A stretch of 64,000 bases of DNA, taken from assembly GCF_041821085.1 (NCBI RefSeq), contig NZ_JBGUAZ010000005.1, positions 186,001 through 250,000 of the forward strand, given 5' to 3'. The translations under genes and the position numbers were made by a program. Position 1 is the stretch's first letter. Each line of letters opens with the position of its first letter. Below are positions 11,161 through 19,623 of the stretch, piece after piece. The DNA comes from Natrinema sp. HArc-T2. Its GTDB lineage: Archaea; Halobacteriota; Halobacteria; Halobacteriales; Natrialbaceae. The notes below the pieces were generated by a model that ran no database searches, had not been told where the DNA came from, and was given only the letters and a program-made list of their open reading frames with translations.

Positions 11161-11703
11161 ATGGCCGAAGCCGATACCCACTCACAGAAGCAGTGTAAGG
11201 CCCACACCGAAGACGGCGAGCGCTGCTCGCGACCGGCACAGGACGACGGCTTTTGCTATCAACACGACGAGAGTGATCAAACAGTGAGCGACAGCCAGAC
11301 AGCCGAGGCGGAGGAACAGGCCGACGAACAGACCGACGGTGACGACATCGAACAGTCCCGATCCCGCGGCACGACAGCCATGACCGCCGACGAGGTGACC
11401 GATCCCGAGACTGTCGAGACGGATGTCGACGCCGCCGAAGAGATCGCAGGCGTCCTCGCGGTTCGAAAGACGGTCGAGTCGACCGCCAGCCAGCTCATCG
11501 GCCACGAGTTCGACGGTGTCAGCGAGGTCTCGCCGACCGATGAGGGCTGGCGCGCCATCGTCGAAGTCGTCGAACGGCGAGCCGTGCCCGACACCCAGGA
11601 CATCATCGGTCGCTACGAGATCGAACTCGATACCGACGCCACCGTCCACGGCTACCACCGACTCGACCGCTACCGTCGCGGCGACACCACGGAATTCGAA
11701 TAG
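11161..11703 (+). CDS. gvpO: Gas vesicle protein GvpO with N-terminal Cys/His module
   Basis: A 180-residue protein. The C-terminal ~90 residues (EIAGVLAVRKTVESTASQLIGHEFDGVSEVSP...GWRAIVEVVERRAVPDTQDIIGRYEIELD... YRRGD) are the GvpO domain. The N-terminus adds a small Cys/His motif, QCKAHTEDGERCSRPAQDDGFCYQH, with C12, C20 and C30 plus nearby His, like the short metal-binding modules found in several haloarchaeal proteins. An acidic linker (residues ~38-70) joins the two. It is the third gene of the gvpA-N-O operon, 27 bases after gvpN. GvpO is required for vesicle formation in Halobacterium and its mRNA affects gvpACN transcript levels. Confidence 0.9.
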   Translation: MAEADTHSQKQCKAHTEDGERCSRPAQDDGFCYQHDESDQTVSDSQTAEAEEQADEQTDGDDIEQSRSRGTTAMTADEVTDPETVETDVDAAEEIAGVLAVRKTVESTASQLIGHEFDGVSEVSPTDEGWRAIVEVVERRAVPDTQDIIGRYEIELDTDATVHGYHRLDRYRRGDTTEFE

Positions 11704-11905
11704 CGCCTCGACGCGCGACGTCTCGCTCGCGGGCGCTCGAGTTACGACACCGCGCCGTTGACACCGTCCGGCACGTCGCTCACGCTCACTCCACCGTCCG
11801 TTCTCGCCGCGTTCGTAGCTCCCGCTGACCGACATGTCCCCTCTCCGATGGAGTTCGATCACAACCGCGAAGTCACCCCCGCGCGTCGACTCGACCGAAC
11901 ACGAC

Positions 11906-12235
11906 ATGTCGAGCCCGCCCGTCCGCGGCGTCGACGTCGGTCCGGAAACCCGGTGTGCCCACTACCACACCGACCGCGACGTCGTCGCGTTCACGTTCGC
12001 GTGCTGTGAGGACTACTATCCTTGTTTTCGATGCCACGAGGAACGGACGGACCACGAGGCGGTGCCGTGGCCACGAGCGCGCTTCGACGAGCCGTCCGTC
12101 CTGTGTGGCGTCTGTGAGACCGAGCTGACCGTTCCAGAGTATCTCGAGGCCAACCATAGCTGTCCGGTCTGTGACGCAGCGTTCAATCCCGGCTGTTCGA
12201 AGCACGCGGACCGGTACTTCGAGACGAGTCCGTGA
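11906..12235 (+). CDS. CHY-type zinc finger protein
   Basis: From the ATG at 11906 the product is 109 residues: RCAHYHTDRDVVAFTFACCEDYYPCFRCHEERTDHEAVPW, then CGVCETELTV and HSCPVCDAAFNPGCSKH. The C-H-Y start and the array of CC, CxxC and HH residues are the CHY zinc finger, predicted to bind several zinc ions. Related domains occur in eukaryotic RING proteins such as Pirh2; in haloarchaea the free-standing protein has no known function. The ATG at 11834 would add 24 non-conserved residues. It starts ~200 bases after gvpO and ends tail to tail with the HTH gene on the other strand. Confidence 0.85.
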   Translation: MSSPPVRGVDVGPETRCAHYHTDRDVVAFTFACCEDYYPCFRCHEERTDHEAVPWPRARFDEPSVLCGVCETELTVPEYLEANHSCPVCDAAFNPGCSKHADRYFETSP

Positions 12236-13528
12236 TCAGTCGTCGGCCGGCACGGCACGTGCGTCGGCAGCCGGCGTCGTGTCGTCGGCCAGCGCCGCCG
12301 CGACGTGCGGTGGCAGTTCGTTGACGATCGAGCGACCGTCCCGTTCGCGGACGACCAGCCCGTCGTCCGCGAGCGCTCCGAGATGATGGGAGATCGTACT
12401 CGGATCGCGGTCGAGTTCGTCCGCGAGCTGGCCATTGTGGACCGGCCCGCAGTCGGCAATCGCCTCGAGTACGGCCCGTTTCGCGGAGTCTTCGAGGGCG
12501 GCCTGCAGTCCGGCGTCGTCGTTCTCGAGGACGTAGCGGCGCTTCCCGTTGACCGTGCGCGTGGCGATCAGGTCCTCGTCTGCGAGCACCCGGACGTGAT
12601 GGCGGACCGTCGAGAGGGGGATATCGGTCCGGTCGCTGATCGCAGATAGGTAGATCCCGGGCTGGTCCCGGATCGCCTCGTAGATCGCGCGCCGGCGGTC
12701 GTGCTCGAGCGGGTCGGAGTCGTCGTAGCGACTGTAGCGGAAGATCGGCAGGGCCTTCCAGAGGTCCGCACCCGCGCGTCGCAGTTGGTCGATGCCCAGC
12801 AGCCGAAGCGGGGCCGTCTCGCGGAGGGTGCTCAGCCAGCCGGCGACCGCGGTACCTGCGCCCCCGACCGCGCCGGAGATCCCAGCCCCGGTCGAACCGC
12901 TCGCTGCGGTGCCGGTCGCGATCACACCCACCAGTCCGACCAGGACGGCGCTCGCTGCCGCTTCGCCCGTACTCGGCGGAGCGACGGGACCGCCCGCGTC
13001 GTCATCGGGGGTGGCCGTCTCGTTGGATCCCTGCTCTCTGGTATCGGGATCGTCGGTCTCGGTGCTCGAGCCCTGGGCCGCCTGCGTCGAGTCCGATCCC
13101 ACCTCGAGAGAGGCGTTGACAGTCGCGTTGACGCCGTCGATCGCCTCCGTCGTTTCGTTGACGGTGCCGTCCACGGTTTCCACAGTGCCAGTGAGGGTGC
13201 CGTCTACTGTCTCCGTTGTTTCGTTGATGGTTCCGTCTACTGTCTCCGTCGTGTTCGAGACGGTGTCATTGAAGGACTGAGTCGTGTTTTCCACCGTCAC
13301 AGTCGTCTCGCTGGTCGTGGTCTCGAGGCCGTCAGTGGTGGCTGCCGTCGCGGACTCGAGTTCGTCGGTCGTCTCGTTACGAACGGGCTCGAGCGCGTTC
13401 GTCGACCCGACGGTACCCACTCCGGCGGTCGACTCGCCGGCTGCAACGCCTGCCATCGCACCGCCGAGGACCACGGCGACGAGAATCACCGCGACGGCGC
13501 GACTCGCGATCGACGACACTCCTGTCAT
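12236..13528 (-). CDS. Secreted/membrane-anchored protein with two winged-helix domains
   Basis: A 430-residue protein. Residues 1-31 look like a signal peptide or first membrane anchor (VAVILVAVVLGGAMAGVAAG). Residues ~35-160 are a Thr/Val/Glu-rich region with repeated TTETVDGT units. A hydrophobic Gly/Ala segment (~185-235) is a likely membrane span. The C-terminal ~160 residues hold two ArsR-like winged helices: RRAIYEAIRDQPGIYLSAISDRTDIPLSTVRHHVRVL (~270-305) and KRAVLEAIADCGPVHNGQLADELDRDPSTISHHLGAL (~347-385). This is a one-component membrane-tethered transcription factor design: outer sensor part, inner DNA-binding part. It lies just downstream of the gas vesicle locus, which has no GvpD/GvpE; a link is only a guess. 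Confidence 0.85.
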   Translation of the reverse strand: MTGVSSIASRAVAVILVAVVLGGAMAGVAAGESTAGVGTVGSTNALEPVRNETTDELESATAATTDGLETTTSETTVTVENTTQSFNDTVSNTTETVDGTINETTETVDGTLTGTVETVDGTVNETTEAIDGVNATVNASLEVGSDSTQAAQGSSTETDDPDTREQGSNETATPDDDAGGPVAPPSTGEAAASAVLVGLVGVIATGTAASGSTGAGISGAVGGAGTAVAGWLSTLRETAPLRLLGIDQLRRAGADLWKALPIFRYSRYDDSDPLEHDRRRAIYEAIRDQPGIYLSAISDRTDIPLSTVRHHVRVLADEDLIATRTVNGKRRYVLENDDAGLQAALEDSAKRAVLEAIADCGPVHNGQLADELDRDPSTISHHLGALADDGLVVRERDGRSIVNELPPHVAAALADDTTPAADARAVPADD

Positions 13529-13659
13529 AGCTGTCGTCGGTCTGTCTGCGGTCGACGGTAATACGTGTTTCCCGTTTCGTGACAGTCACGTGAGCCGACT
13601 GACGGTCACGCCGCGTGGATCCAGCAAGCTATTTCCGCGTCGGACGGTCGACTCCGGGT

Positions 13660-16380
13660 ATGGATCCGGCGCTTGGCCCGCCAGCGGCGATGGCCGAGAA
13701 ACGTGACGAGCTGACGCCGATGATGGCGCAGTATCACGACCTCTGTGCGCGCTACGACGACGCGATCGTCCTCTTTCAGGTGGGCGATTTCTACGAGACC
13801 TTCTGTGGCGCGGCCGAACGCACCGCACGCCTGCTCGAGATCGCGCTGACAAGCCGCGAAGACTCCACCGGCGAGTATCCGATGGCCGGCATCCCGGTCG
13901 ACAACGCCGAGTCGTACATCGAGGACCTGCTCGAGGCCGGCTACCGTGTCGCGGTCGCCGATCAGGTCGAAGAGCCCGGCGAGACCTCGGGCGTCGTCGA
14001 ACGTGCGGTCACGCGCGTGATTACGCCCGGGACGCTTACCGAGGACGAACTGCTCGCGAGCGACGACAACAACTTCGTCGCGGCGCTCGCGCGTGAGGAC
14101 GAGCGCCTCGGTCTGGCCTTCCTCGACGTCTCGACCGGCGACTTCTACGCGACGAGTGCGACCGCGAGCGAGTCGATCGCCGACGAACTGAGCCGGTTCG
14201 CCCCCTCGGAGGCAGTCGTCGGTCCCGACGCGCCGACCGAACCAGTCCCCGACGACTGTATGATGACGCCGTTCGACGCACGTGCGTTCGACCGCGAGCA
14301 GGCCGGCGAAACGCTCGCGGCGTACTTCCGGAACCCTGACGCCCTGCTGGCCACCGACGCCGAGATCCGGGCCTGCGGCGCGTTGCTTTCCTACGCCGAG
14401 TACGTCCGCGGCGGCGAACACGAGGGCGAGCGCGGCGACGACGAACGCGTCGACGCCGTCTTCGAAGGCGACGCGGAGCAGCGCCTCGAGTATATCACAC
14501 AGCTCACCCGCTACGACCCCCGCGAGTACCTCTTACTCGACGCCGTCGCCCTGCGCAGCCTCGAGCTGTTCGAACCCCGGACGGTCCACGGTCGCGACGA
14601 CGCGACGCTGATCGGCATGCTCGACGAGACCGCGAGCGCCCTCGGCGGTCGCCGGCTGCGTGACTGGCTTCGGCGACCGCTGCTCGAGCCTGCCCGGATC
14701 GAGGGTCGCCACGACGCGGTCGCGGAACTGAAAGCAGCCGTCCAGCGACGCGAGCAGCTTCATGAGCGCCTGCGGGAGGTCTACGACCTAGAACGGCTGA
14801 TCGGACGAATCTCTCGCGAGCGGGCCAACGCGCGGGACCTGCGTTCGCTTCGGGATACGCTCGCGGTCGTCCCCGAGATCCGTGCCCAACTCGAGGACGC
14901 CGACTGCGAGCGGCTGCGGGAACTCCACGAGGCGCTCGACCCGCTGTCGGACGTCCGCGAATTGATCGAGGACGCGATCGTCGCCGAGCCACCGATCGAG
15001 ATTACCGAGGGCGGGATCATCGCAGAGGGGTACGACGACGACCTCGACGCGGTGCGTGCGACCGCCCGGGACGGCAAACAGTGGATCGACGACCTCGAAG
15101 CGCGCGAACGCGAGCGCACCGGCATCGGCTCGCTGAAGGTCGGCCACAACTCGGTACACGGCTACTACATCGAGGTGACGAACCCGAATCTCGATGCCGT
15201 CCCCAACAACTATCAGCGCCGTCAGACGCTGAAAAACTCCGAGCGGTTCGTCACGCCGGAACTGAAATCGCGCGAAGACGAGATCGTCGGCGCCGAGCAA
15301 CGAGCCGACGACCGCGAGTACGAACTGTTTTGCGAGGTTCGGCGCGAGATCGCCGCCGAAGTCGAACGCGTCCAGGCCCTGGCCGATGCGCTGGCGAATT
15401 TGGACGCGCTCGTCTCCCTTGCGACCGTCGCCGCCCAGTACGACTACTGCCGGCCCGACCTCCTTGAGCGCGAGGGGCGAGACGGGCTCGTGATCGACAT
15501 CGAGGGCGGTCGTCATCCGGTCGTCGAGCGCACCCAGGAGTCGTTCGTCCCCAACGATGCCCACCTGACGAACGAGCGGCGGCTGGCAGTGATCACTGGC
15601 CCCAATATGTCCGGGAAGTCGACGTACATGCGCCAGGTGGCCCAGATCGTTCTGCTGGCCCAAGTCGGGAGCTTTGTCCCTGCTCGAGCCGCCAGACTCA
15701 CGCCGGTCGAGCGGATCTTCACCCGCGTTGGGGCCAGCGACGACATCGCCGGCGGGCGCTCGACGTTCATGGTCGAGATGGATGAACTCGCGACGATCCT
15801 CCGAGACGCCGACGAAGGCTCGCTCGTCCTCCTCGACGAGGTCGGACGGGGAACCTCGACTGCCGACGGCATGGCCATCGCGCAGGCGATCACCGAACAC
15901 CTCCACGACGCGGTCGGCGCGACGACACTCTTTGCGACGCATCACCACCCGCTGACCGAACTGGCCGACGACCTCGCAGCCGCCGTTCCACTCCACTTCG
16001 AGGTCGACCAGGACGACGGCGAGGTCGTGTTCCACCACGAGATCGCGCCCGGCGCGGCAACGGGCTCGTATGGCGTCGAGGTCGCGACCGCGGCCGGCGT
16101 CCCCAAAGACGTGGTCGATCGGGCACGAGAACTGGTCGCTGACGCAGCAGCCGCGGAAGCCGGCGCGGGCGACAGCGCCGACGAGGAGGCTGGCGACACC
16201 GACTCGAGCGATCGCCCGACTGTCGACGCCGACGGCGAGTCGACCGCGCCAGCGACCGCAGACGGCGGGGACGTGCCAGCGGACGTGGCAGCCGAACTCC
16301 GTGCGCTCGATCTCGCCCACCTCACCCCCGTCGAAGCGCTGACAGAACTCGATCGGCTCAAGCGACTGCTCGAGGAGTGA
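13660..16380 (+). CDS. mutS: DNA mismatch repair protein MutS
   Basis: A 906-residue MutS1 protein. Mismatch-recognition motif [11 protein letters not shown] is near residue 38 (F-x-E present). Core and lever domains follow, then the ATPase with [14 protein letters not shown] near 646, [12 protein letters not shown] near 725, and [10 protein letters not shown]. An acidic low-complexity linker (~830-875) precedes the last helix pair [24 protein letters not shown]. An upstream in-frame ATG (13615) would add 15 residues; [18 protein letters not shown] is the likelier start. mutL, often next to mutS in haloarchaea, is not in this window. Instead nucS, encoding a mismatch-specific endonuclease, lies 0.85 kb downstream on the other strand. 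Confidence 0.96.
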   Translation: MDPALGPPAAMAEKRDELTPMMAQYHDLCARYDDAIVLFQVGDFYETFCGAAERTARLLEIALTSREDSTGEYPMAGIPVDNAESYIEDLLEAGYRVAVADQVEEPGETSGVVERAVTRVITPGTLTEDELLASDDNNFVAALAREDERLGLAFLDVSTGDFYATSATASESIADELSRFAPSEAVVGPDAPTEPVPDDCMMTPFDARAFDREQAGETLAAYFRNPDALLATDAEIRACGALLSYAEYVRGGEHEGERGDDERVDAVFEGDAEQRLEYITQLTRYDPREYLLLDAVALRSLELFEPRTVHGRDDATLIGMLDETASALGGRRLRDWLRRPLLEPARIEGRHDAVAELKAAVQRREQLHERLREVYDLERLIGRISRERANARDLRSLRDTLAVVPEIRAQLEDADCERLRELHEALDPLSDVRELIEDAIVAEPPIEITEGGIIAEGYDDDLDAVRATARDGKQWIDDLEARERERTGIGSLKVGHNSVHGYYIEVTNPNLDAVPNNYQRRQTLKNSERFVTPELKSREDEIVGAEQRADDREYELFCEVRREIAAEVERVQALADALANLDALVSLATVAAQYDYCRPDLLEREGRDGLVIDIEGGRHPVVERTQESFVPNDAHLTNERRLAVITGPNMSGKSTYMRQVAQIVLLAQVGSFVPARAARLTPVERIFTRVGASDDIAGGRSTFMVEMDELATILRDADEGSLVLLDEVGRGTSTADGMAIAQAITEHLHDAVGATTLFATHHHPLTELADDLAAAVPLHFEVDQDDGEVVFHHEIAPGAATGSYGVEVATAAGVPKDVVDRARELVADAAAAEAGAGDSADEEAGDTDSSDRPTVDADGESTAPATADGGDVPADVAAELRALDLAHLTPVEALTELDRLKRLLEE

Positions 16381-16494
16381 CGCTCTCGAGCCGTCACCGG
16401 CGCTGAGCGACAGCGGGGTATATGAGTGTTTGGGGCCGCTGCGGCCTGTAATACCCGGCACAACACACAACTGTGCCGGTGGCGACATCGGTGT

Positions 16495-16638
16495 ATGTCG
16501 TATCGAACGACGATCGGGTGGTCGCTCACCACATCGGGTATCGTTACCCTGTTGCTCGCGTATCTCCCGGGCGAATCGTGGTGGTGGGGATTCGGCCTGT
16601 TGATACTGGGCATCGCGGTCATCACGGTTCGTCGGTAG
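16495..16638 (+). CDS. Small membrane protein, 47 residues
   Basis: MSYRTTIGWSLTTSGIVTLL followed by LAYLPGESWWWGFGLLILG and AVITVRR: two hydrophobic segments joined by a short Pro-Gly-Glu turn, with a basic C-terminus. The composition is that of a tiny double-spanning membrane protein. I do not recognise a family. The upstream part of the frame (from 16426) is not protein-like, so the internal ATG is preferred. Real-gene status is probable but not secure. Confidence 0.5.
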   Translation: MSYRTTIGWSLTTSGIVTLLLAYLPGESWWWGFGLLILGIAVITVRR

Positions 16639-16761
16639 CCGACTGCTCGAAACGGAACTCGAGGCGCTCGTCCCCGTCGTTGGTCCGGTACAGTCCGCGA
16701 GTCGGCTGTAACCTTCTTCTATCACGACGGTGAACGGCAGACACGAGAGGTGGTACTCGAG

Positions 16762-17217
16762 ATGGAAGCACTGACACTCACAAGTCCGGCGTTCGACGAC
16801 GGGGAACGTATCCCCGCGAAGTACGGCTATACAAACGATAACGTCAATCCGCCACTCGAGATCGACGGCGTTCCTGACGACGCCGAAGCGCTCGCGCTGA
16901 TCGTGGACGATCCCGACGCGAGAGCGCCTGCTGGGAAAATCTGGGACCACTGGGTCGTCTGGAACGTCCCGACGGCGACGGCGACGATTCCCGAGGACTG
17001 GCACCCGACCGAGGCGACCGAGGGAACGAACGACTACGGCGAACACGGCTACGGTGGCCCGAACCCGCCGGACAGGGAACACACCTACCGGTTTGAACTG
17101 TACGCGTTGGACGCGTCGCTAGACCTCGACTCCGACGCCGGCGCGGACGAGCTTCGGTCGGCAATGGAAGGCCACGTCTTCGAGCAAACGCGCCTCGAGG
17201 GGACGTATCCGGCCTGA
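16762..17217 (+). CDS. YbhB/YbcL-family (PEBP, Raf kinase inhibitor-like) protein
   Basis: A 151-residue phosphatidylethanolamine-binding-protein fold: LTLTSPAFDDGERIPAKYGYTNDNVNPPLEIDGVPDDAEALALIVDDPDARAP, then the family block WDHWVVWNVP, the GYGGPNPPDREHTYRFELYALD segment with the conserved Pro-Pro and His, and the end EGHVFEQTRLEGTYPA. The prokaryotic members are cytosolic and of unclear function. The start is taken at MEALTLTS; MVLE at 16750 is also possible. It converges with nucS, the two stops being about 12 bases apart. Confidence 0.93.
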   Translation: MEALTLTSPAFDDGERIPAKYGYTNDNVNPPLEIDGVPDDAEALALIVDDPDARAPAGKIWDHWVVWNVPTATATIPEDWHPTEATEGTNDYGEHGYGGPNPPDREHTYRFELYALDASLDLDSDAGADELRSAMEGHVFEQTRLEGTYPA

Positions 17218-17229
17218 CGATCCGGCAAC

Positions 17230-17973
17230 TCACTCCGCCGGCGGCTCGAGCGAGACGAACTCGAGGCCGTGATCGTCGAGCAGTCGCGCCGCGCGATCGG
17301 TCACCGACGGCGCGACGAGAATCCCGCGAACGGTCGCATCCGCATGGAGGTCTCGCCCGAGCGCGTCGACGTACCGCCGAAGCTGGCTCACCGCATCGGG
17401 ACCGACCCGCCGACGTTTCAGTTCTACGACAACTGATCGGTCAGCCGCGTCCTCACCGTAGATGTCGACCGCACCTGCCGGCGTGTCGCGCTCGGTTGCA
17501 AGTGGGGTAAAGCCGGGCTCGAGCAGCTCTGGCTCCTCAAGGATCCGTTGGCGGAGGTCTTCTTCGGTGCCGACGAGGGCGAGATCGTTCTCGTCGGACC
17601 CGGCGAACGCAGAAACCTGCAGTACCTCCTGAAACCGGACCAGAAGACGTTCGTCTGGCGTCGATCGGCGGCTCTCGAGGACGAGCGCACCATCTTCGCA
17701 GAAAACATCGTGGTCACAGCCCGGCGGCTGCCAGTTGACCGGCTGCTGGCCTTCATCAGTGTGGACCAGCGCCGAGCCGTCGGGTTTGAGCATGACGTGG
17801 CGGTCGCCCGCCTCGAGATAGCTCGTCGCCCGACCGTCATAATCGACGGTACAGCGCCCGAAGACGGTCACGATTGCATCGCGCTCGAACCCGCGGGTAA
17901 TCACGTCTCGGGCTGCCGCCATCACCGGCTCCTGAAGGGTTTCCGTTCGCTGGCCGTGCTCTGACTCCGTCAC
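17230..17973 (-). CDS. nucS: Endonuclease NucS (EndoMS)
   Basis: A 247-residue NucS protein. The N-terminal domain (RCTVDYDGRATSYLEAGDRHVMLKPDGSALVHTDEGQQPVNWQPPG) binds DNA and dimerises. The C-terminal RecB-like nuclease domain carries D170 (PAGAVDIYG) and E184-x-K186 (VVVELKRRRVG), followed by QLRRYVDAL. In Thermococcus and actinobacteria this enzyme cuts both strands at mismatches or acts on branched DNA, usually with PCNA or the beta clamp. The very C-terminus (LEFVSLEPPAE) shows no obvious PCNA-binding box. It is convergent with the PEBP gene and close to mutS. Confidence 0.95.
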   Translation of the reverse strand: MTESEHGQRTETLQEPVMAAARDVITRGFERDAIVTVFGRCTVDYDGRATSYLEAGDRHVMLKPDGSALVHTDEGQQPVNWQPPGCDHDVFCEDGALVLESRRSTPDERLLVRFQEVLQVSAFAGSDENDLALVGTEEDLRQRILEEPELLEPGFTPLATERDTPAGAVDIYGEDAADRSVVVELKRRRVGPDAVSQLRRYVDALGRDLHADATVRGILVAPSVTDRAARLLDDHGLEFVSLEPPAE

Positions 17974-18097
17974 TGGCCGTGATAGTTTCGGGACGGATAA
18001 AAGCCCCCCGCTGTCGGGTGGTCCGTCTCGAGTCGTCGACTACACGCTGGGTCGACACGGAAGGTATATTTTCGTCCGAGCCCGCGCTCGAGGCACA

Positions 18098-18640
18098 ATG
18101 TCGAACCTTTCGAGCCGCCGTGGCCTCCTTGCGCTTGCCGGAACCGGCCTCGCCGCGTCGCTCGCCGGCTGCTCCCAACTCGACTCGTTAGGGGGATCGG
18201 GCGACGGGACGACGGACGCCGTCACGCTCCAGATCAGACCGGACGAAGACGAAGTGTCGAGTCTGGGATCGGAAATCCAGGCAGAACTCGAAAACGGATC
18301 CATCAGCCAGCAGGAGGCGCAACTCGAGTATCAGGAACGACGACTCGAGTTGATCGAAGCGGCTGCAACCGATTTCGAGGAGTCGGCTGCGGACAGCGAC
18401 ATCACGATCGAGAACGCCGAAACGGCGTACGGAATCTTTCTCGTCACCGGCTCCGACGAGGCGATTCTGGATACGCTCCGCGATGGAACCGCCGGCGCGA
18501 TCTATTCCGGTGAGCAGTACGACGCCCTCGTCCAGCAACAGCAACAGCGCGAGCAACAACGGGCGCTGCTCGAGCAACAGCAGCAAGCTGCCGGCAACGA
18601 GACGAACGAATCACCGACGGGGAACGAGACGGGCGGGTAA
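18098..18640 (+). CDS. Tat-exported lipoprotein with Gln-rich C-terminus
   Basis: A 180-residue protein. The N-terminus SSRRGLLALAGTGLAASLAGC has the twin arginine and a lipobox with Cys25, so it should be exported folded through Tat and anchored in the membrane by lipid. The mature part is helical and acidic (QAELENGSISQQEAQLEYQERRLELIEAAATDFEESA). A short segment (ITIENAETAYGIFLVTGSDEAILDTLRDGTAGAI) may form a small fold. The tail is a Gln-rich coiled coil (residues ~145-168) ending in Asn/Thr/Gly with two NET sites. The function is unknown. Confidence 0.85.
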   Translation: MSNLSSRRGLLALAGTGLAASLAGCSQLDSLGGSGDGTTDAVTLQIRPDEDEVSSLGSEIQAELENGSISQQEAQLEYQERRLELIEAAATDFEESAADSDITIENAETAYGIFLVTGSDEAILDTLRDGTAGAIYSGEQYDALVQQQQQREQQRALLEQQQQAAGNETNESPTGNETGG

Positions 18641-18693
18641 CGCGAGTCAGGTGTCGTCTTCGGCCCCGACTTACCACGCTATTCTCATCGCTC

Positions 18694-19188
18694 TTATTGC
18701 TCTTGTCGCTCGAGCGCAAACGGACTCTCACGCTCGGTCCAGTCCCAGCCAGGCAGTCGTTCCTGAAAGCCGGCGGCCAGTGCGGCCTCGCAGTCGTCGA
18801 CGCCGGCGTTTTCGTCTGTGTCGCCGTGGACGTGAACGTCGGCGTAGTGGAACGTCGCCTCGCCGAGCGTTCGGAGCGGCTGGTCGCCAGCGATCGTCCC
18901 GGCCAGTTCGCGACCGAGGAGTTCGTCGACGACGAACCCTGGATAGTCGCCCTCGACATCGAGATCTCTGAGGATGGCGACCAGGGCAGCGACGTTGACT
19001 GCCAGATCGCCGTCGGCGAAGACGTCGTCGACCGCCGCATGGTATTGTGTCGTCGTCACGGCGTCGACATCGGTCTCAAAGATGTCGCCGAGGTCATCGC
19101 GGACATCGTTGATGATCGGGACGACTCGATCGGCACGGGCCGCGATCCAGTCTCGTTCTTCTCTGACGCGAGCAGGCGTAACGTGCAT
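18694..19188 (-). CDS. Conserved-looking hypothetical protein, 164 residues
   Basis: From the CAT at 19186-19188 the protein is MHVTPARVREERDWIAARADRVVPIINDVRDDLGDIFETDVDAVTTTQYHAAVDDVF..., fully acidic and mostly helical, ending WTERESPFALERQEQ. A longer in-frame start at 19416 would add 76 residues of different composition and is not favoured. I do not recognise a domain. The codon and residue composition make it a genuine haloarchaeal protein. A 20-bp palindrome lies about 80 bases upstream of its start. Confidence 0.65.
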   Translation of the reverse strand: MHVTPARVREERDWIAARADRVVPIINDVRDDLGDIFETDVDAVTTTQYHAAVDDVFADGDLAVNVAALVAILRDLDVEGDYPGFVVDELLGRELAGTIAGDQPLRTLGEATFHYADVHVHGDTDENAGVDDCEAALAAGFQERLPGWDWTERESPFALERQEQ

Positions 19189-19623
19189 GGAATATCGACG
19201 ACGACCGCAGCTCCCAAAGCTCTGTACATCTATCGCACTCGAACCGTCGATACGGACGGTTGCAACGCTCCTGTTGGCCAACAGGAGACCGGCTACGGAC
19301 CCTGTCTTGCGAAGGCTTTTATACTCCGCAAAGAATAGCCTCGAGTAAGCGGGTTCTCCCTGGAATCTTCCCGCACGAACCAGGATAACCGATCCGGGAG
19401 CGTCTTCGTCAGGCATGGAGTAGGATACGATGATCCACGAGACGAGACGGAGTGTGAGCTACGTTGTCCCATCCGGACGACACTCACCACCGATGTTGAC
19501 ACGGCCGCCAATCGGCGGTCGTCACGACACCGAGTTCCGTCAGTTGTCTCCGATCGCTTCCACCCGATCCGACGACGTCCCCGATCCCGGACGGCGAGTT
19601 CACGCAAGCCACATTGGCGACCT
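19189..19623. promoter_or_regulatory. 435 bp divergent region before aCPSF1, with a palindrome and a hairpin
   Basis: No gene is apparent. It holds a perfect 20-base palindrome (19268-19287), a TATA-like CTTTTATA at about 19316-19323 facing right, and a stem-loop at 19501-19522 (ACGGCCGCC / GGCGGTCGT with one G-T pair, loop AATC). If the rightward TATA box is used, the aCPSF1 mRNA would carry a leader of roughly 275 bases, unusual in haloarchaea where leaderless mRNAs are common; another promoter closer to 19624 was not obvious. Confidence 0.4.
19268..19287. repeat. Perfect 20-bp palindrome
   Basis: CTCCTGTTGGCCAACAGGAG reads identically on both strands. It sits between the start of the 164-residue hypothetical gene (19188, leftward) and a rightward TATA-like box (19316), a suitable place for a dimeric regulator. 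It could also be extruded as a hairpin in RNA. Confidence 0.7.

Noticed and set aside
13130..13300. Repeated short units in the membrane HTH gene as an intergenic repeat
   Set aside because: They lie in frame and encode the TTETVDGT-like repeats of the protein's outer region.
14788..17082. 764-codon open frame antisense to mutS
   Set aside because: High-GC coding DNA commonly leaves long open antisense frames; the translation is Arg/Val/Gly-rich with no domain, while mutS on the other strand is unmistakable.
18541..18590. CAGCAA-type repeats as a possible satellite or CRISPR
   Set aside because: They encode the Gln-rich tail of the lipoprotein and are not spaced repeats. No CRISPR array or rRNA gene was seen anywhere in the window.
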